Source: Streptomyces sp. NBC_00306 (GTDB lineage: Bacteria; Actinomycetota; Actinomycetes; Streptomycetales; Streptomycetaceae). From it: 64,000 nucleotides of DNA. Positions 16,186-24,855 of the stretch are shown one piece after another. Within the stretch, counting starts at the first letter, position 1. The number at the start of each line of letters is the position of its first letter. Both the position numbers and the translations under genes were made by a program. The notes beneath the pieces are model-generated. The model was not told the DNA's origin. It did no database searches and was given only the letters and a program-made list of their open reading frames with translations. The stretch lies in NCBI RefSeq assembly GCF_036169555.1, contig NZ_CP108032.1:2666001-2730000 (forward strand), given 5' to 3'.

Positions 16186-18329
16186 CCGATGTGCTTTTCG
16201 TCGCCGCATCCCAGCCGCAGTTCGGCGTACTCGCCGACGCGGTGAAGAAGTTCCGCGCCCAGGGCGCGCGAGTTCACCTCGCCTGCCTCTTCGACGCGCG
16301 GGCCTGCCTGGAGGACCTGGACAAGCTCGAGCTCGACGGGTTCCAGCAACTCCCCTACGGCATAGGGCATCTGAGCATCGGCACCCGCCGCAAGCTCAAG
16401 CGGGTGCCGCACGGCCGGCGGCTGTGGGTCCAGATCCGCAGGAACGCCTGGCTGCGCCGGCACGGACTGGCCGCCAAGCACCTCGTCGCGCTCGACGCGA
16501 ACGCCGTCTACACGGTGTGGCGTCTGTCGCAGTACAACGCGGACGCCGGTGCCTCGTTCGGTATCGCCCCGGCCCTGCGCGCCATGGAGGGCGAGGCGTC
16601 CACGCCGCAGCCCGTCACCCGGCGCCGGAACGTGATAATCCCTCCGCGCACCCTGATCGCCGCCGACGTACGCCGTCAGGCCAAGGCGCTGCCCCACACC
16701 GTGATGCGTACGGCCACCGCGCGCCCCGTGATGCGCAGTGCCGTCGGAGCGCGGCTGTGGCGTTCGGCGCTCGGCGCGCCCGGTGTGCCCGCGGGCTTCC
16801 GGGCCGCACTGTCCCGGCAGGTCGCCGAGGGCATGCGCTGGGCCGGACGGCCGGGTGGCGCGACACTCGCGCTGACCACCGCCGCCCGCCGTATCGAGAA
16901 CCGCGAGATCCGGACCGCGCTGCTGGACGAGGCGGTCAGGACCGAGCTCAACAAGGGCATCGCACCGCGTGCCCTCGACAGCACGGTCCAGGAGCTGCTG
17001 ACGCAGGCCGACGGCCTGTACAAGGCCGGTGACCCGGCCGCGGCGGCCAGCGCGCTGGACCGGGCCCTGGTGCTCGGCTTCCACCGCGTCGTCCACATCG
17101 ACCAGCTCAGCTCCCCCCTCGCGGCCGACCCCACGGCCTTCTCCGCGCCGGTGCACGCCTCCGCGGTGATGAGGAAGATCGGGGAGCCCCGCGGCCGGAA
17201 GACCCCGGCGGCCACGCCGCCGTCGGACCGCCCGCTGCGGCTGCTCGTCACCACCAGTGCCAACGACAACTTCCTGAAGCTGGTCCTCTCCCACTACGAG
17301 GACCACCCGGGCGTCGAGGTCCGCTACCTGGACCTCGCGGCGACCCCCGCCATGAAGCGGATCTCCTGGGCCGGCCGGCGGATGATAGAGAACCGTCTCG
17401 GGGGCGACGCCCTCTACGCGGAGCAGGTCGAGCAGCTCATGCGGCCCCATCTGGACTGGGCCGACACCGTGTTCCTCGACTGGTGCGTGGCGCCTGCCGT
17501 GATGCTCACGACCATCGACCCGGGCGACACCCGGATCGTGGTGCGGCTGCACAGCTATGAGGCGTTCACCCGGTGGCCGCACCTGGTGGACTTCTCCCGC
17601 ATCGACGACCTCGTGTACGTGGCGGACCATGTGCAGGACCTGACCACCTCGCTGGTGCCGCAGCTGCGCGGCGAGGCCGCTCCCCGCACGCACATGCTGC
17701 ACAACGCCATGGACCTGAGCGGCTTCAACCGCGAGAAGCCGGCCGACGCCCGCTTCAATCTGGGTCTGATCGGCATCTCGCAGGTGGCGAAGGACCCGCT
17801 GTGGGCGGTCGACGTCCTGGAGCGGGTGCGCAAGCAGGACGAGCGCTACCGGCTGCTGCTGGTCGGCGGCGACATGGACCGCAAGACCAGCCGTGCCACG
17901 AAGGACTATCTGGCCGAGTTCGAGAGGGTGCTGGCTCCGCTGGAGGAGTCCGGTGCCGTCGTACGCCTCGGTCCGACCGACGACGTGCCCGGCAAGCTCA
18001 CCGAGATCGGCACGATCCTCAGCTCCTCGGTGCGTGAGGGCTGCCACGTCGGTCTGATGGAGGGCGCGGCGAGCGCCGCGGTCCCCGTGGTCCGTGACTG
18101 GCCGTTCTACGCCGGACGCGAGCACAGCGCCCGCACGCTGTACCCGGAGAACTGGGTCGTCGCCTCTCCGGAGGAGGCCGCCCGGCGCATCCTGGAGGCC
18201 ACGGCGACGGAGGAGAGCTGGCGCAACGCCGGCAAGCTCGCCTCCGAGCACGCGCTGTCGGTCTGGGACTGGCCGGTGGTCAGCCGGACGTTCGACGAGC
18301 TGTTCCTCGGCGAGCGGTCCGCTCACTGA
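16182..18329 (+). CDS. Large two-part protein with a C-terminal GT4-like glycosyltransferase domain
   Basis: 715 residues; GTG start inside the stop of the preceding gene (GTGA). The first ~340 residues are not a family I recognise: 'VTDVLFVAASQPQFGVLADA' at the start, a basic middle part, and a helical TPR-like segment ('ADGLYKAGDPAAAASALDRA'). Residues ~345-715 look like a GT-B glycosyltransferase: 'LLVTTSANDNFLKLVLSHYE', 'VVRLHSYEAFTRWPHL', 'HNAMDLSGFN', 'FNLGLIGISQVAKDPLW' and 'SSSVREGCHVGLMEGAASA'. It is the last gene of the epimerase-GT-GT group, ending before a strong hairpin. The acceptor and sugar are unknown; it might be a polymer-modifying transferase. Confidence 0.75.
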   Translation: MTDVLFVAASQPQFGVLADAVKKFRAQGARVHLACLFDARACLEDLDKLELDGFQQLPYGIGHLSIGTRRKLKRVPHGRRLWVQIRRNAWLRRHGLAAKHLVALDANAVYTVWRLSQYNADAGASFGIAPALRAMEGEASTPQPVTRRRNVIIPPRTLIAADVRRQAKALPHTVMRTATARPVMRSAVGARLWRSALGAPGVPAGFRAALSRQVAEGMRWAGRPGGATLALTTAARRIENREIRTALLDEAVRTELNKGIAPRALDSTVQELLTQADGLYKAGDPAAAASALDRALVLGFHRVVHIDQLSSPLAADPTAFSAPVHASAVMRKIGEPRGRKTPAATPPSDRPLRLLVTTSANDNFLKLVLSHYEDHPGVEVRYLDLAATPAMKRISWAGRRMIENRLGGDALYAEQVEQLMRPHLDWADTVFLDWCVAPAVMLTTIDPGDTRIVVRLHSYEAFTRWPHLVDFSRIDDLVYVADHVQDLTTSLVPQLRGEAAPRTHMLHNAMDLSGFNREKPADARFNLGLIGISQVAKDPLWAVDVLERVRKQDERYRLLLVGGDMDRKTSRATKDYLAEFERVLAPLEESGAVVRLGPTDDVPGKLTEIGTILSSSVREGCHVGLMEGAASAAVPVVRDWPFYAGREHSARTLYPENWVVASPEEAARRILEATATEESWRNAGKLASEHALSVWDWPVVSRTFDELFLGERSAH

Positions 18330-18340
18330 CACCACCGCAT

Positions 18341-18382
18341 ACGAGTGAGGGCCCCCGGGACATCCCGGGGGCCCTCACTCGT
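18341..18382. terminator. Bidirectional terminator, 19-bp perfect stem
   Basis: Perfect 19-bp inverted repeat around an ACAT loop between convergent genes (stop at 18329 plus; galE stop at 18411 minus). Confidence 0.9.
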
Positions 18383-18410
18383 GTCCCGGGCGGGCCGGGA
18401 CGCACAAGGC

Positions 18411-19391
18411 TCAGACGCGGGCCTCGGGGTGGCGCAGGCACCAGCCCTCCCAGGCCGAGGCGACCATCGTGCGGATGTCGTGACGGGCCTCCCAGCCCAG
18501 TTCCGCGCGGATCAGGTCGGCGGACGCCACGACACGTGCCGGGTCGCCAGGTCGGCGCTCGACGACGGCCGGCGCAGGCTCCCGCCGGCCGGTGACGTCC
18601 TGGATGGTGCCGACCATCTCGGCCACCGAAACACCCTCGCCGCGGCCGATGTTGAGGACGAGCGAGGCCGACGCGTCCTCGGCGAGCCGGCGGGCGGCCG
18701 CGACATGGGCGGAGGCGATGTCCTCGACGTGGATGTAGTCGCGGATGCAGGTGCCGTCGGGCGTCGGGTAGTCGTCGCCGAAGACCCGCGGGGCCTCGCC
18801 GGCCGTGAGCCGCTCGAAGACCATCGGCACCAGGTTGAAGACGCCGTCGTCGCCGAGCTCGGGCGAGGCCGCGCCCGCGACGTTGAAGTAGCGCAGCGAG
18901 GCCGTGGCCATGCCGTGCGCCGTGCCCACGGCGCGTACCAGCCACTCCCCCGCCAGCTTGGTCTCCCCGTACGGGCTCATCGGCAGACACGGGGTCTGCT
19001 CGGTGACCAGGTCGACGTCGGGCATGCCGTACACGGACGCCGAGGAGGAGAAGAGGAAGCGGCGCACACCGGCCTCGGCGGCCGCCTCCAGCACGCTGCG
19101 CAGGCCCTCGACGTTCTCGTAGTAGTAGTGCAGCGGCTTCTCGACCGACTCGCCGACCTGCTTCTTGCCCGCGAGGTGCACGATCCCGGTGACGGCGTGC
19201 TCCCGCAGGACACGGTCGACCAGCTCACGGTCCAGGACCGTGCCGATCTCCAGCGGGACCGTGCCGGGGACCCGGTCCTTGCTGCCGGTGCTCAGGTCGT
19301 CGAGGACGACGACGCTCTCACCGCCGTCGGTCATCGCCTTCACCACGTGCGATCCGATGTAACCGGCGCCGCCGGTGATCAACCACGTCAT
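18411..19391 (-). CDS. galE: UDP-glucose 4-epimerase
   Basis: 326-residue extended SDR. NAD-binding 'LITGGAGYIGSHVV' at residues 4-17, 'VLDDLSTG' next, catalytic serine region 'FSSSASVYG', and the YxxxK pair in 'SPYGETKLAGE'. It interconverts UDP-Glc and UDP-Gal, or the N-acetyl forms, supplying nucleotide sugars. RBS AGAGG lies 9 nt before the ATG. It is the last of five leftward genes starting with the aminotransferase; an imperfect hairpin separates it from the UDP-sugar dehydrogenase, so its expression may be partly uncoupled. Its location suggests it feeds galactose or GalNAc into the surface glycan, but a central role in galactose metabolism is possible. Confidence 0.93.
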   Translation of the reverse strand: MTWLITGGAGYIGSHVVKAMTDGGESVVVLDDLSTGSKDRVPGTVPLEIGTVLDRELVDRVLREHAVTGIVHLAGKKQVGESVEKPLHYYYENVEGLRSVLEAAAEAGVRRFLFSSSASVYGMPDVDLVTEQTPCLPMSPYGETKLAGEWLVRAVGTAHGMATASLRYFNVAGAASPELGDDGVFNLVPMVFERLTAGEAPRVFGDDYPTPDGTCIRDYIHVEDIASAHVAAARRLAEDASASLVLNIGRGEGVSVAEMVGTIQDVTGRREPAPAVVERRPGDPARVVASADLIRAELGWEARHDIRTMVASAWEGWCLRHPEARV

Positions 19392-19412
19392 GCCAAATGC
19401 CTCTCGCAGGAC

Positions 19413-19445
19413 GGCCCCGCCCCGCGGAGTCCGCGGGACAGGGCC
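19413..19445 (-). terminator. Hairpin between the UDP-sugar dehydrogenase gene and galE
   Basis: 15-nt arms with a small mismatched region and a 3-nt loop, 27 nt after the dehydrogenase stop. It probably acts as a partial terminator or attenuator before galE. Confidence 0.5.
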
Positions 19446-19471
19446 ACTGTTCTGTGCGTGTGCAGGGGGCG

Positions 19472-20755
19472 TCAGCCGCCGATGACGACCCGGCGTACGC
19501 CTTCCCAGCGGGCCGGGTCGGTGGTGCGACGGCCGTCGACCAGGACGCGGACCTCCGGCAGGTCGGAGGCGGCGAGCTCGCGGTACTCCGCGTGGTCGGC
19601 CTGGAGGATCGCGGCGGTGACCGGCTCACCCGCGTGCGGCGTGAGGCCGTGCGCGGTCAGCTCGTCGGCCGTGTACATCGGGTCCGACACGAACGGGACG
19701 GCGCCACGGGCCTTGAGTGCCTCGACGGTCGGGAAGACGCCGGAGAAGGCGGTCTCCTTGACGCCACCGCGGTACGCGGCACCGAGCACCAGGACGTTGA
19801 CATCCTTCAGGTCGCCGTAGGCGGCGGCCAGCAGGTCGACGGCGTACTCCGGCATGGCGGCGTTGGCCTCGCGCGCCGAGCGCACGACGGTCGCCTCCGG
19901 GTCGTTCCACAGGTACATCCGCGGGTAGATCGGGATGCAGTGACCGCCGACGGCGATGCCGGGCTGGTGGATGTGGCTGTACGGCTGCGAGTTGCAGGCC
20001 TCGATGACCTTCTTGACGTCGATGTCGTTCTTGTCGGCGAAGCGGGCGAACTGGTTCGCCAGGCCGATGTTGACGTCGCGGTAGGTGGTCTCGGCGAGCT
20101 TGGCGAGCTCGGAGGCCTCGGCGGTGCCCAGGTCCCACACGCCGTTCGGCTGCGCCAGGTCGGCGCGCTCGTCGAAGTCGAGGACCTTCTCGTAGAACTC
20201 CACGCCGTGCTTCGTGGAGGCCTCGTCGATGCCGCCGACGAGCTTGGGGTAGCGGCGCAGGTCGGCGAAGACGCGGCCGGTGAGGACGCGCTCCGGCGAG
20301 AAGACCAGGTGGAAGTCCTCGCCGGCGGTCAGGCCGGAGCCCTCCTGGAGCATCGGCGCCCAGCGGGTGCGCGTGGTGCCGACCGGCAGCGTGGTCTCGT
20401 AGGAGACGAGGGTGCCGGGCTTCAGCCCCTTGGCGATGGCCTTGGTGGCGGAGTCCATCCAGCCGAAGTCCGGGGTGCCCTCGGCGTCCACGAACAGCGG
20501 GACGACGACCACGACGGCCTCGGACTGGGCGACGGCCGCGGCGGTGTCGGTGGTGGCGCTGAGCAGGCCGGCGTTGACGGTCTCCTTGAGCAGCCGGCCG
20601 AGGTCGTGCTCACCGGGGAACGGCTCGGTGCCGGCGTTGACCAGCTCGACGACCTTCTCGTTGACGTCGGCGCCGATGACCTTGTGGCCCTTGGCCGCGA
20701 ACTGCACGGCGAGCGGAAGCCCGATCTTGCCGAGCGCAACTACACAGATATTCAT
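19472..20755 (-). CDS. UDP-N-acetyl-hexosamine 6-dehydrogenase (WecC/WbpA family)
   Basis: 427 residues. NAD-binding 'MNICVVALGKIGLPLAVQFA', a conserved 'PVGTTR' segment, and the active-site cysteine in 'GIAVGGHCIPIYP', which carries out the two-step oxidation of the sugar C6 to a carboxylate. 'SELAKLAETTYRDVNIGLAN' holds the conserved helical lysine/asparagine region. Family members oxidise UDP-GlcNAc or UDP-ManNAc to the uronic acids. Start ATG at 20755 overlaps the stop of the GT2 gene (ATGA) with AGAGGAAAG upstream, so translation is coupled. With the 3-dehydrogenase, aminotransferase, acetyltransferase and epimerase genes around it, it probably performs the first (WbpA-like) step towards a diamino uronic acid. 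Confidence 0.9.
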   Translation of the reverse strand: MNICVVALGKIGLPLAVQFAAKGHKVIGADVNEKVVELVNAGTEPFPGEHDLGRLLKETVNAGLLSATTDTAAAVAQSEAVVVVVPLFVDAEGTPDFGWMDSATKAIAKGLKPGTLVSYETTLPVGTTRTRWAPMLQEGSGLTAGEDFHLVFSPERVLTGRVFADLRRYPKLVGGIDEASTKHGVEFYEKVLDFDERADLAQPNGVWDLGTAEASELAKLAETTYRDVNIGLANQFARFADKNDIDVKKVIEACNSQPYSHIHQPGIAVGGHCIPIYPRMYLWNDPEATVVRSAREANAAMPEYAVDLLAAAYGDLKDVNVLVLGAAYRGGVKETAFSGVFPTVEALKARGAVPFVSDPMYTADELTAHGLTPHAGEPVTAAILQADHAEYRELAASDLPEVRVLVDGRRTTDPARWEGVRRVVIGG

Positions 20756-22380
20756 CGGGATACTTTCCTCTTCACACGGACCAGCAGGGGCCGCACACGC
20801 GACCACCATTTGTCGGAGGGCGGGAACAGGAGGCCGGTCACGACCACCATCCGGCCCTTGGCGTTCACACGCGCGGCCACTCGGTAGGGGGTGCCGCTGC
20901 GCCAGCGCCGGGCCAGCGGCATCGGCTTGTCCTGGGCGCGCACGGGGATCTCGTACGTCCAGCCCGCGATGTCCACATGGACGCGCACACCGAGCGTGGC
21001 CGTACGGGCCGCTACGGGGATACGGGCCCGCAGCACCGTGCCCGCGCCGTCGGCGGACACTTCCTGGGAGAACTCCCCGACAGGGGGCGGGAGTTCCTGC
21101 CCGGCGGGCAGCCTTCGCCCGCCCGCCTTGTCGGCGCTCTTGGGCATGGCGCCCTGGACGAGGCGCACCACGGCCGACTCGGTGTCGCCCGTCAGCGCGG
21201 TACGCACCGCGACGGACAGGAACAGATCGTCGCCGCTCTGCTCCCACTCGGCCGAGACCAGTTCCGTACCGGCCGCCAGCATGGCCGGTACCGACTCCCC
21301 GAGCACCTCGTAGATCCGGTCCGGGATGCCCACGGCGGGGTCCCGGAAGCCGGTGTACGCGGCGAAGGCGCGGTCGCCCTCCAGATGGAAGGGGATCGGC
21401 GCGCCGTTCTCCTCGGCCTCGATCGCGGCGGCGAGCTCGTCGACCATGCCGCGCTGGGCCAGCGTGAGCCGCACCCGTCGCGTCACGGGCAGCGAGTCGG
21501 CCAGCCGCTCGGTGAGGTAGTCGTCGGCAAGCTCGGCGATCCCGGCGCAGACCTCACGCCTGGTCTGCTCGTCGAGCGAGGGGAAGTCGCCCTGGACGAG
21601 CTTGGCCAGCTCCCAGGTGAAGTGACGCTGGAAGACGGTGTCACGCTGCGGTCCGGCCTCGATCAGCCCGGCCGCGTGCTCCAGGATCCGCGCGGTGCAC
21701 CGCAGCCGCGAGAGATGGTTGGCGCGGTAGGTGATGTTGCTCGAGTCCCCGCGCTTCACCGCGTAGTAGTACGTGTAGTCCGCGAGGACCGAGATCTTCC
21801 GGGCCCTGACGCACGCCTCGATGGTGAACGGCTGGTCGCTGCCGACCGGCAGGTCCTCCGGGAACCGCAGCTTGTGCCGCTCCACCAGATCGCGGCGGAA
21901 CAGCTTGGTGTTCGCCAGGGTGAACGGCAGCGCCGAGTCGTACAGGCTGACGTCCGGGTTGCTCTTCTTGTAGAGCGCCTGGTGGACATAGCGGCCGTTG
22001 GTGCCGACCATCTTGCCGACCACGACGTCGGAGTCGTGCTTGTCGGCGCACTTCACCATCCGCGCGAGAGCCTCTTTGCCGAGGTAGTCGTCGGAGCCGA
22101 TGAAGTAGACGAAACGCCCGGTGGCCACCTCCAGCGCCCTGTTGCTGGGCGCTGCGGGGCCACCGGAGTTCGCCTGGTGAATCACCTTGACGGTCTTCGG
22201 GTACTTCTTCGCGAACCGGTCGAGCTCCGCTCCGCTGTCGTCCGTCGAGCCGTCGTCGACGGCCACGATCTCCAGCCTGTCCAGGCCAATGCTCTGCCCG
22301 ACAAGAGAGTTAAGGCATTCCGTCAGATACGGCATCGTGTTGTACACGGCCACAACGACGGTGACATCAGGACTGGTCAA
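20752..22380 (-). CDS. GT2-family glycosyltransferase with a C-terminal extension
   Basis: 542 residues from a TTG at 22380. The GT2 fold begins directly after it ('DVTVVVAVYNTMPYLTE'), AGGAG stands just upstream, and the frame before it lies inside the previous gene. Residues ~5-220 form the GT-A domain: 'VAVDDGSTDDSG', 'SGGPAAPSNRA', 'VYFIGSDDY' with the metal-binding Asp pair, and 'LPVGSDQPFTIEA'. The remaining ~300 residues are helical and then beta-rich, ending in a basic tail ('RPLLVRVKRKVSR'). Teichoic-acid-type GT2 enzymes such as TarS have a comparable layout. Codon choice in the first 30 codons (TGC-CTT-AAC-TCT-CTT) is atypical. Translationally coupled to the dehydrogenase downstream. 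Confidence 0.83.
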   Translation of the reverse strand: MTSPDVTVVVAVYNTMPYLTECLNSLVGQSIGLDRLEIVAVDDGSTDDSGAELDRFAKKYPKTVKVIHQANSGGPAAPSNRALEVATGRFVYFIGSDDYLGKEALARMVKCADKHDSDVVVGKMVGTNGRYVHQALYKKSNPDVSLYDSALPFTLANTKLFRRDLVERHKLRFPEDLPVGSDQPFTIEACVRARKISVLADYTYYYAVKRGDSSNITYRANHLSRLRCTARILEHAAGLIEAGPQRDTVFQRHFTWELAKLVQGDFPSLDEQTRREVCAGIAELADDYLTERLADSLPVTRRVRLTLAQRGMVDELAAAIEAEENGAPIPFHLEGDRAFAAYTGFRDPAVGIPDRIYEVLGESVPAMLAAGTELVSAEWEQSGDDLFLSVAVRTALTGDTESAVVRLVQGAMPKSADKAGGRRLPAGQELPPPVGEFSQEVSADGAGTVLRARIPVAARTATLGVRVHVDIAGWTYEIPVRAQDKPMPLARRWRSGTPYRVAARVNAKGRMVVVTGLLFPPSDKWWSRVRPLLVRVKRKVSR

Positions 22381-22391
22381 GGCTCCTCGCC

Positions 22392-23408
22392 CTACTGGGC
22401 CGCGGTGTACGCGGAGAGATCGACGGTGACTCCACCGGCGGCGGACTCCAGCACGGCTGCCGCGACCTCGACGGTACGAAGACCCTGCCGCAGTGTGCAA
22501 ATGTCGTCGGACTTGCCGAGCACCGCGTCCCGGAAGAGCTCGTGCTCCACCAGCAGCGGCTCACGCTTGGCGATCGCGTAACGGATCATGTCGCCCTCCG
22601 CGACACCGCGGAACGCCTGGACCGCTTCCCACTCGGTGGCCTGGGAGGCGTTCGCGTAGAAGGTGAGGTCGGCGGTGAGGGTGTCCGCGACGAAGCAGCC
22701 CTTCTCGCCGGTGACCGAGGTGAAGCGCTCCTTGAGCGGGCTCAGCCAGTTCACCAGGTGGTTGACCATCGTGCCGTCGGACAGCTGGCCGACGGCCGAC
22801 ACCATGTCCTCGTGGGGCCGGCCCGACTTGGAGACCGTGCGCGCCGAGATCGAGGTGTAGGTCTGGCCGGTGACCCAGCCGGTGAGGTCGATGTCGTGGG
22901 TGGCGAGGTCCTTGACCACGCCGACATCGGCGATGCGGTGCGGGAAGGGGCCCTGGCGGCGGGTGACGACCTGGTAGACGTCGCCGAGCTCACCGGCCTC
23001 CAGCCGCTGGCGCAGCGAACGCAGCGCGGGGTTGCAGCGCTCGATGTGACCGACGCCGGCCACCAGACCGCGGGACTCGAAGGCCTCGACGAGCCGGCGG
23101 GCGCCGTCCACGGTGTCCGCGACGGGCTTCTCGATCAGGGCGCCGATACCGGCCTCGGCCAGCTTCAGGCCGACTTCCTCGTGCAGGGCGGTCGGGCAGG
23201 CCACCACGGCGTAGTCGATGCCGAGCGCGATGAGCTCCTCGACGGTCGACAGCACGGGGGCGCCCTGCGCCCAGCCGTTCTTGTCGCCCATCGGGTCGAC
23301 GACGCCGACGAACTGGACGCCGTCGAGTCCGGCCAGCACACGGGCGTGGTGGCGGCCCATCGAGCCGAGGCCGATGAGGCCGGCCCGCAGTCCCGGAGCG
23401 GTGGTCAC
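22392..23408 (-). CDS. Gfo/Idh/MocA-family sugar dehydrogenase (WbpB/WlbA-like)
   Basis: 338 residues; GTG start overlapping the aminotransferase stop (GTGA). N-terminal NAD domain 'AGLIGLGSMGRHHARVLAGL', the family's 'EKPVADTVDGARRLV' with the conserved Lys in 'IEKP', and 'GVGHIERCNPALR' near residue 130. 'VKDLATHDIDLTGWVTG' carries the catalytic His/Asp-type region. WbpB/WlbA enzymes oxidise the C3 hydroxyl of UDP-GlcNAcA so that the partner aminotransferase can aminate it. The overlapping aminotransferase gene directly upstream is the expected partner, which supports this rather than an inositol dehydrogenase role. Confidence 0.88.
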   Translation of the reverse strand: MTTAPGLRAGLIGLGSMGRHHARVLAGLDGVQFVGVVDPMGDKNGWAQGAPVLSTVEELIALGIDYAVVACPTALHEEVGLKLAEAGIGALIEKPVADTVDGARRLVEAFESRGLVAGVGHIERCNPALRSLRQRLEAGELGDVYQVVTRRQGPFPHRIADVGVVKDLATHDIDLTGWVTGQTYTSISARTVSKSGRPHEDMVSAVGQLSDGTMVNHLVNWLSPLKERFTSVTGEKGCFVADTLTADLTFYANASQATEWEAVQAFRGVAEGDMIRYAIAKREPLLVEHELFRDAVLGKSDDICTLRQGLRTVEVAAAVLESAAGGVTVDLSAYTAAQ

Positions 23409-24523
23409 AGGTTTTCTCCCAGCTCGTTCACGGCGGCGGCGATGCGCTCGAGGTCCTCCGCGGTCAGCGAAGGGTGCACCGGCAGCGAGACGACCTCGGC
23501 GGCCGCACGCTCGGTCTCGGGCAGGTCCCAGTTGCGGCCGGCCTTCTGGTCCGGCTCCCAGTACGGCTTCAGCCGGTGGATCGGGGTCGGGTAGTAGACG
23601 GCGTTGCCGACACCCGCCTCGGTCAGCTTGGCCATCGCGGCGTCGCGGTCCCCGCTGACGCGGATCGTGTACTGGTGGTAGATGTGACGCGCACCCTCGG
23701 CGACGGTCGGCGTGGTCACGGCCGGCGCGGTGATGTTCTCGGTGAGGTACGCGGCGTTGGCGATGCGCTGCTCGGTCCAGCCGTTCAGCTTCGCCAGCTG
23801 GACGCGGCCGACGGCGGCGGCGACATCGGTCATGCGCATGTTGGCGCCGACGATCTCGTTGGCGTACCGCTGCTCCATGCCCTGGTTGCGCAGCAGGCGC
23901 AGGGTGCGGGCGACCTCGGCGTCGGCCGTGGAGATCATGCCGCCCTCGAGGGAGTGCATGTTCTTGGTCGGGTAGAAGCTGAACGTTCCACCGGAGCCGA
24001 ACGCGCCGACGGGGGTGCCGTTCAGCGCGGCCGCGTGTGCCTGGCAGGCGTCCTCGACGACGGCCAGCTTGTGCTTGGCGGCGATGGGCATGATCTTGTC
24101 CATCGCGGCCGGGTGGCCGTACAGGTGCACCGGCATGATCGCGGCCGTGCGCGGGGTGATGGCGGCCTCGACCGCGGCCGGGTCCAGGCAGTAGCTGTCG
24201 GCCTCGATGTCGGCGAAGACGACGTCTGCGCCGACGAGGCGGACCGCGTTCGCCGAGGCGGCGAAGGAGAACGAGGGAACGATCACCTCGTCGCCCGGAC
24301 CGATGCCCAAAGCCAGCAGAAGGAGGTGCAACGCGGAGGTACCGGAGTTGACGGCGACGCAATGACGGCCGTCGACCAGGTCGCCGAAGCTCTCCTCGAA
24401 TGCGGCCACTTCGGGGCCCTGCACCACGCGACCGCTGCGCAGTACGCGTACCGCGGCCTCGATTTCTTCCTCACCGATGACCGGGCGGGCAGCGGGAATG
24501 GGCTGCTGGTTGCTGCTCGTCAT
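23405..24523 (-). CDS. DegT/DnrJ/EryC1-family sugar-nucleotide aminotransferase (WbpE-like)
   Basis: 372 residues from the ATG at 24523, which has an ideal AAGGAGG 7 nt upstream. PLP enzyme: 'VNSGTSALHLLLLALGIGPG', 'VVEDACQAHAA' (PLP-contacting Asp), and the Schiff-base lysine in 'FSFYPTKNMHSLEGG'. Family members place an amino group on a 3- or 4-keto UDP-sugar using glutamate. The overlap with the WbpB-like dehydrogenase suggests that it aminates C3 of UDP-3-keto-GlcNAcA (WbpE reaction). First gene of a five-gene leftward operon that ends with galE. Confidence 0.92.
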   Translation of the reverse strand: MTSSNQQPIPAARPVIGEEEIEAAVRVLRSGRVVQGPEVAAFEESFGDLVDGRHCVAVNSGTSALHLLLLALGIGPGDEVIVPSFSFAASANAVRLVGADVVFADIEADSYCLDPAAVEAAITPRTAAIMPVHLYGHPAAMDKIMPIAAKHKLAVVEDACQAHAAALNGTPVGAFGSGGTFSFYPTKNMHSLEGGMISTADAEVARTLRLLRNQGMEQRYANEIVGANMRMTDVAAAVGRVQLAKLNGWTEQRIANAAYLTENITAPAVTTPTVAEGARHIYHQYTIRVSGDRDAAMAKLTEAGVGNAVYYPTPIHRLKPYWEPDQKAGRNWDLPETERAAAEVVSLPVHPSLTAEDLERIAAAVNELGENL

Positions 24524-24855
24524 GGACGTCCTCCTTGAACACCGCAAGAGCTCTTTGTGGCAGAGGTCTGGGGCGGTGCGGACGTCTTGCGAGGCCGCGC
24601 ACACCCCTCCGGCGCAAAGCCAACGCCCTACCGAGGAACTGGGACCGGTCGTGTCCCGAACCGGGTCGGTCACCTACCGTAGTGTCCGGAACGGGAGTCT
24701 CACCCGGCAGCGACCGCCGTCACATTATCAGGGATTTCCTAGTCAATTTCGGGGCTGTTAACGGAGCACTGCATCAATTCGGAGACAAAAACCGTGTCCC
24801 ACCCCTGAGCCTGTGGGATGGGACACGGCTCGTTCACTGAGGGCTCATCAACTGT
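24524..24855 (-). other. Intergenic region: promoter of the aminotransferase operon and rne terminator
   Basis: 332 nt. The right side holds the rne terminator. The middle (about 24,720-24,785) is noticeably AT-rich for this genome, with TTGACT on the minus strand near 24,740 but no correctly spaced -10. TACGGT nearer the gene (around 24,675) is another -10-like site. The promoter cannot be fixed by eye, and no gene is seen. Confidence 0.45.
24787..24828 (-). terminator. Intrinsic terminator of the RNase E/G gene
   Basis: 13-bp stem with one mismatched or wobble position, a loop of about 11 nt, and a run of five U residues on the minus strand (24787-24791). This is a rare U-tailed intrinsic terminator in the window, 28 nt after the rne stop. 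Confidence 0.75.
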
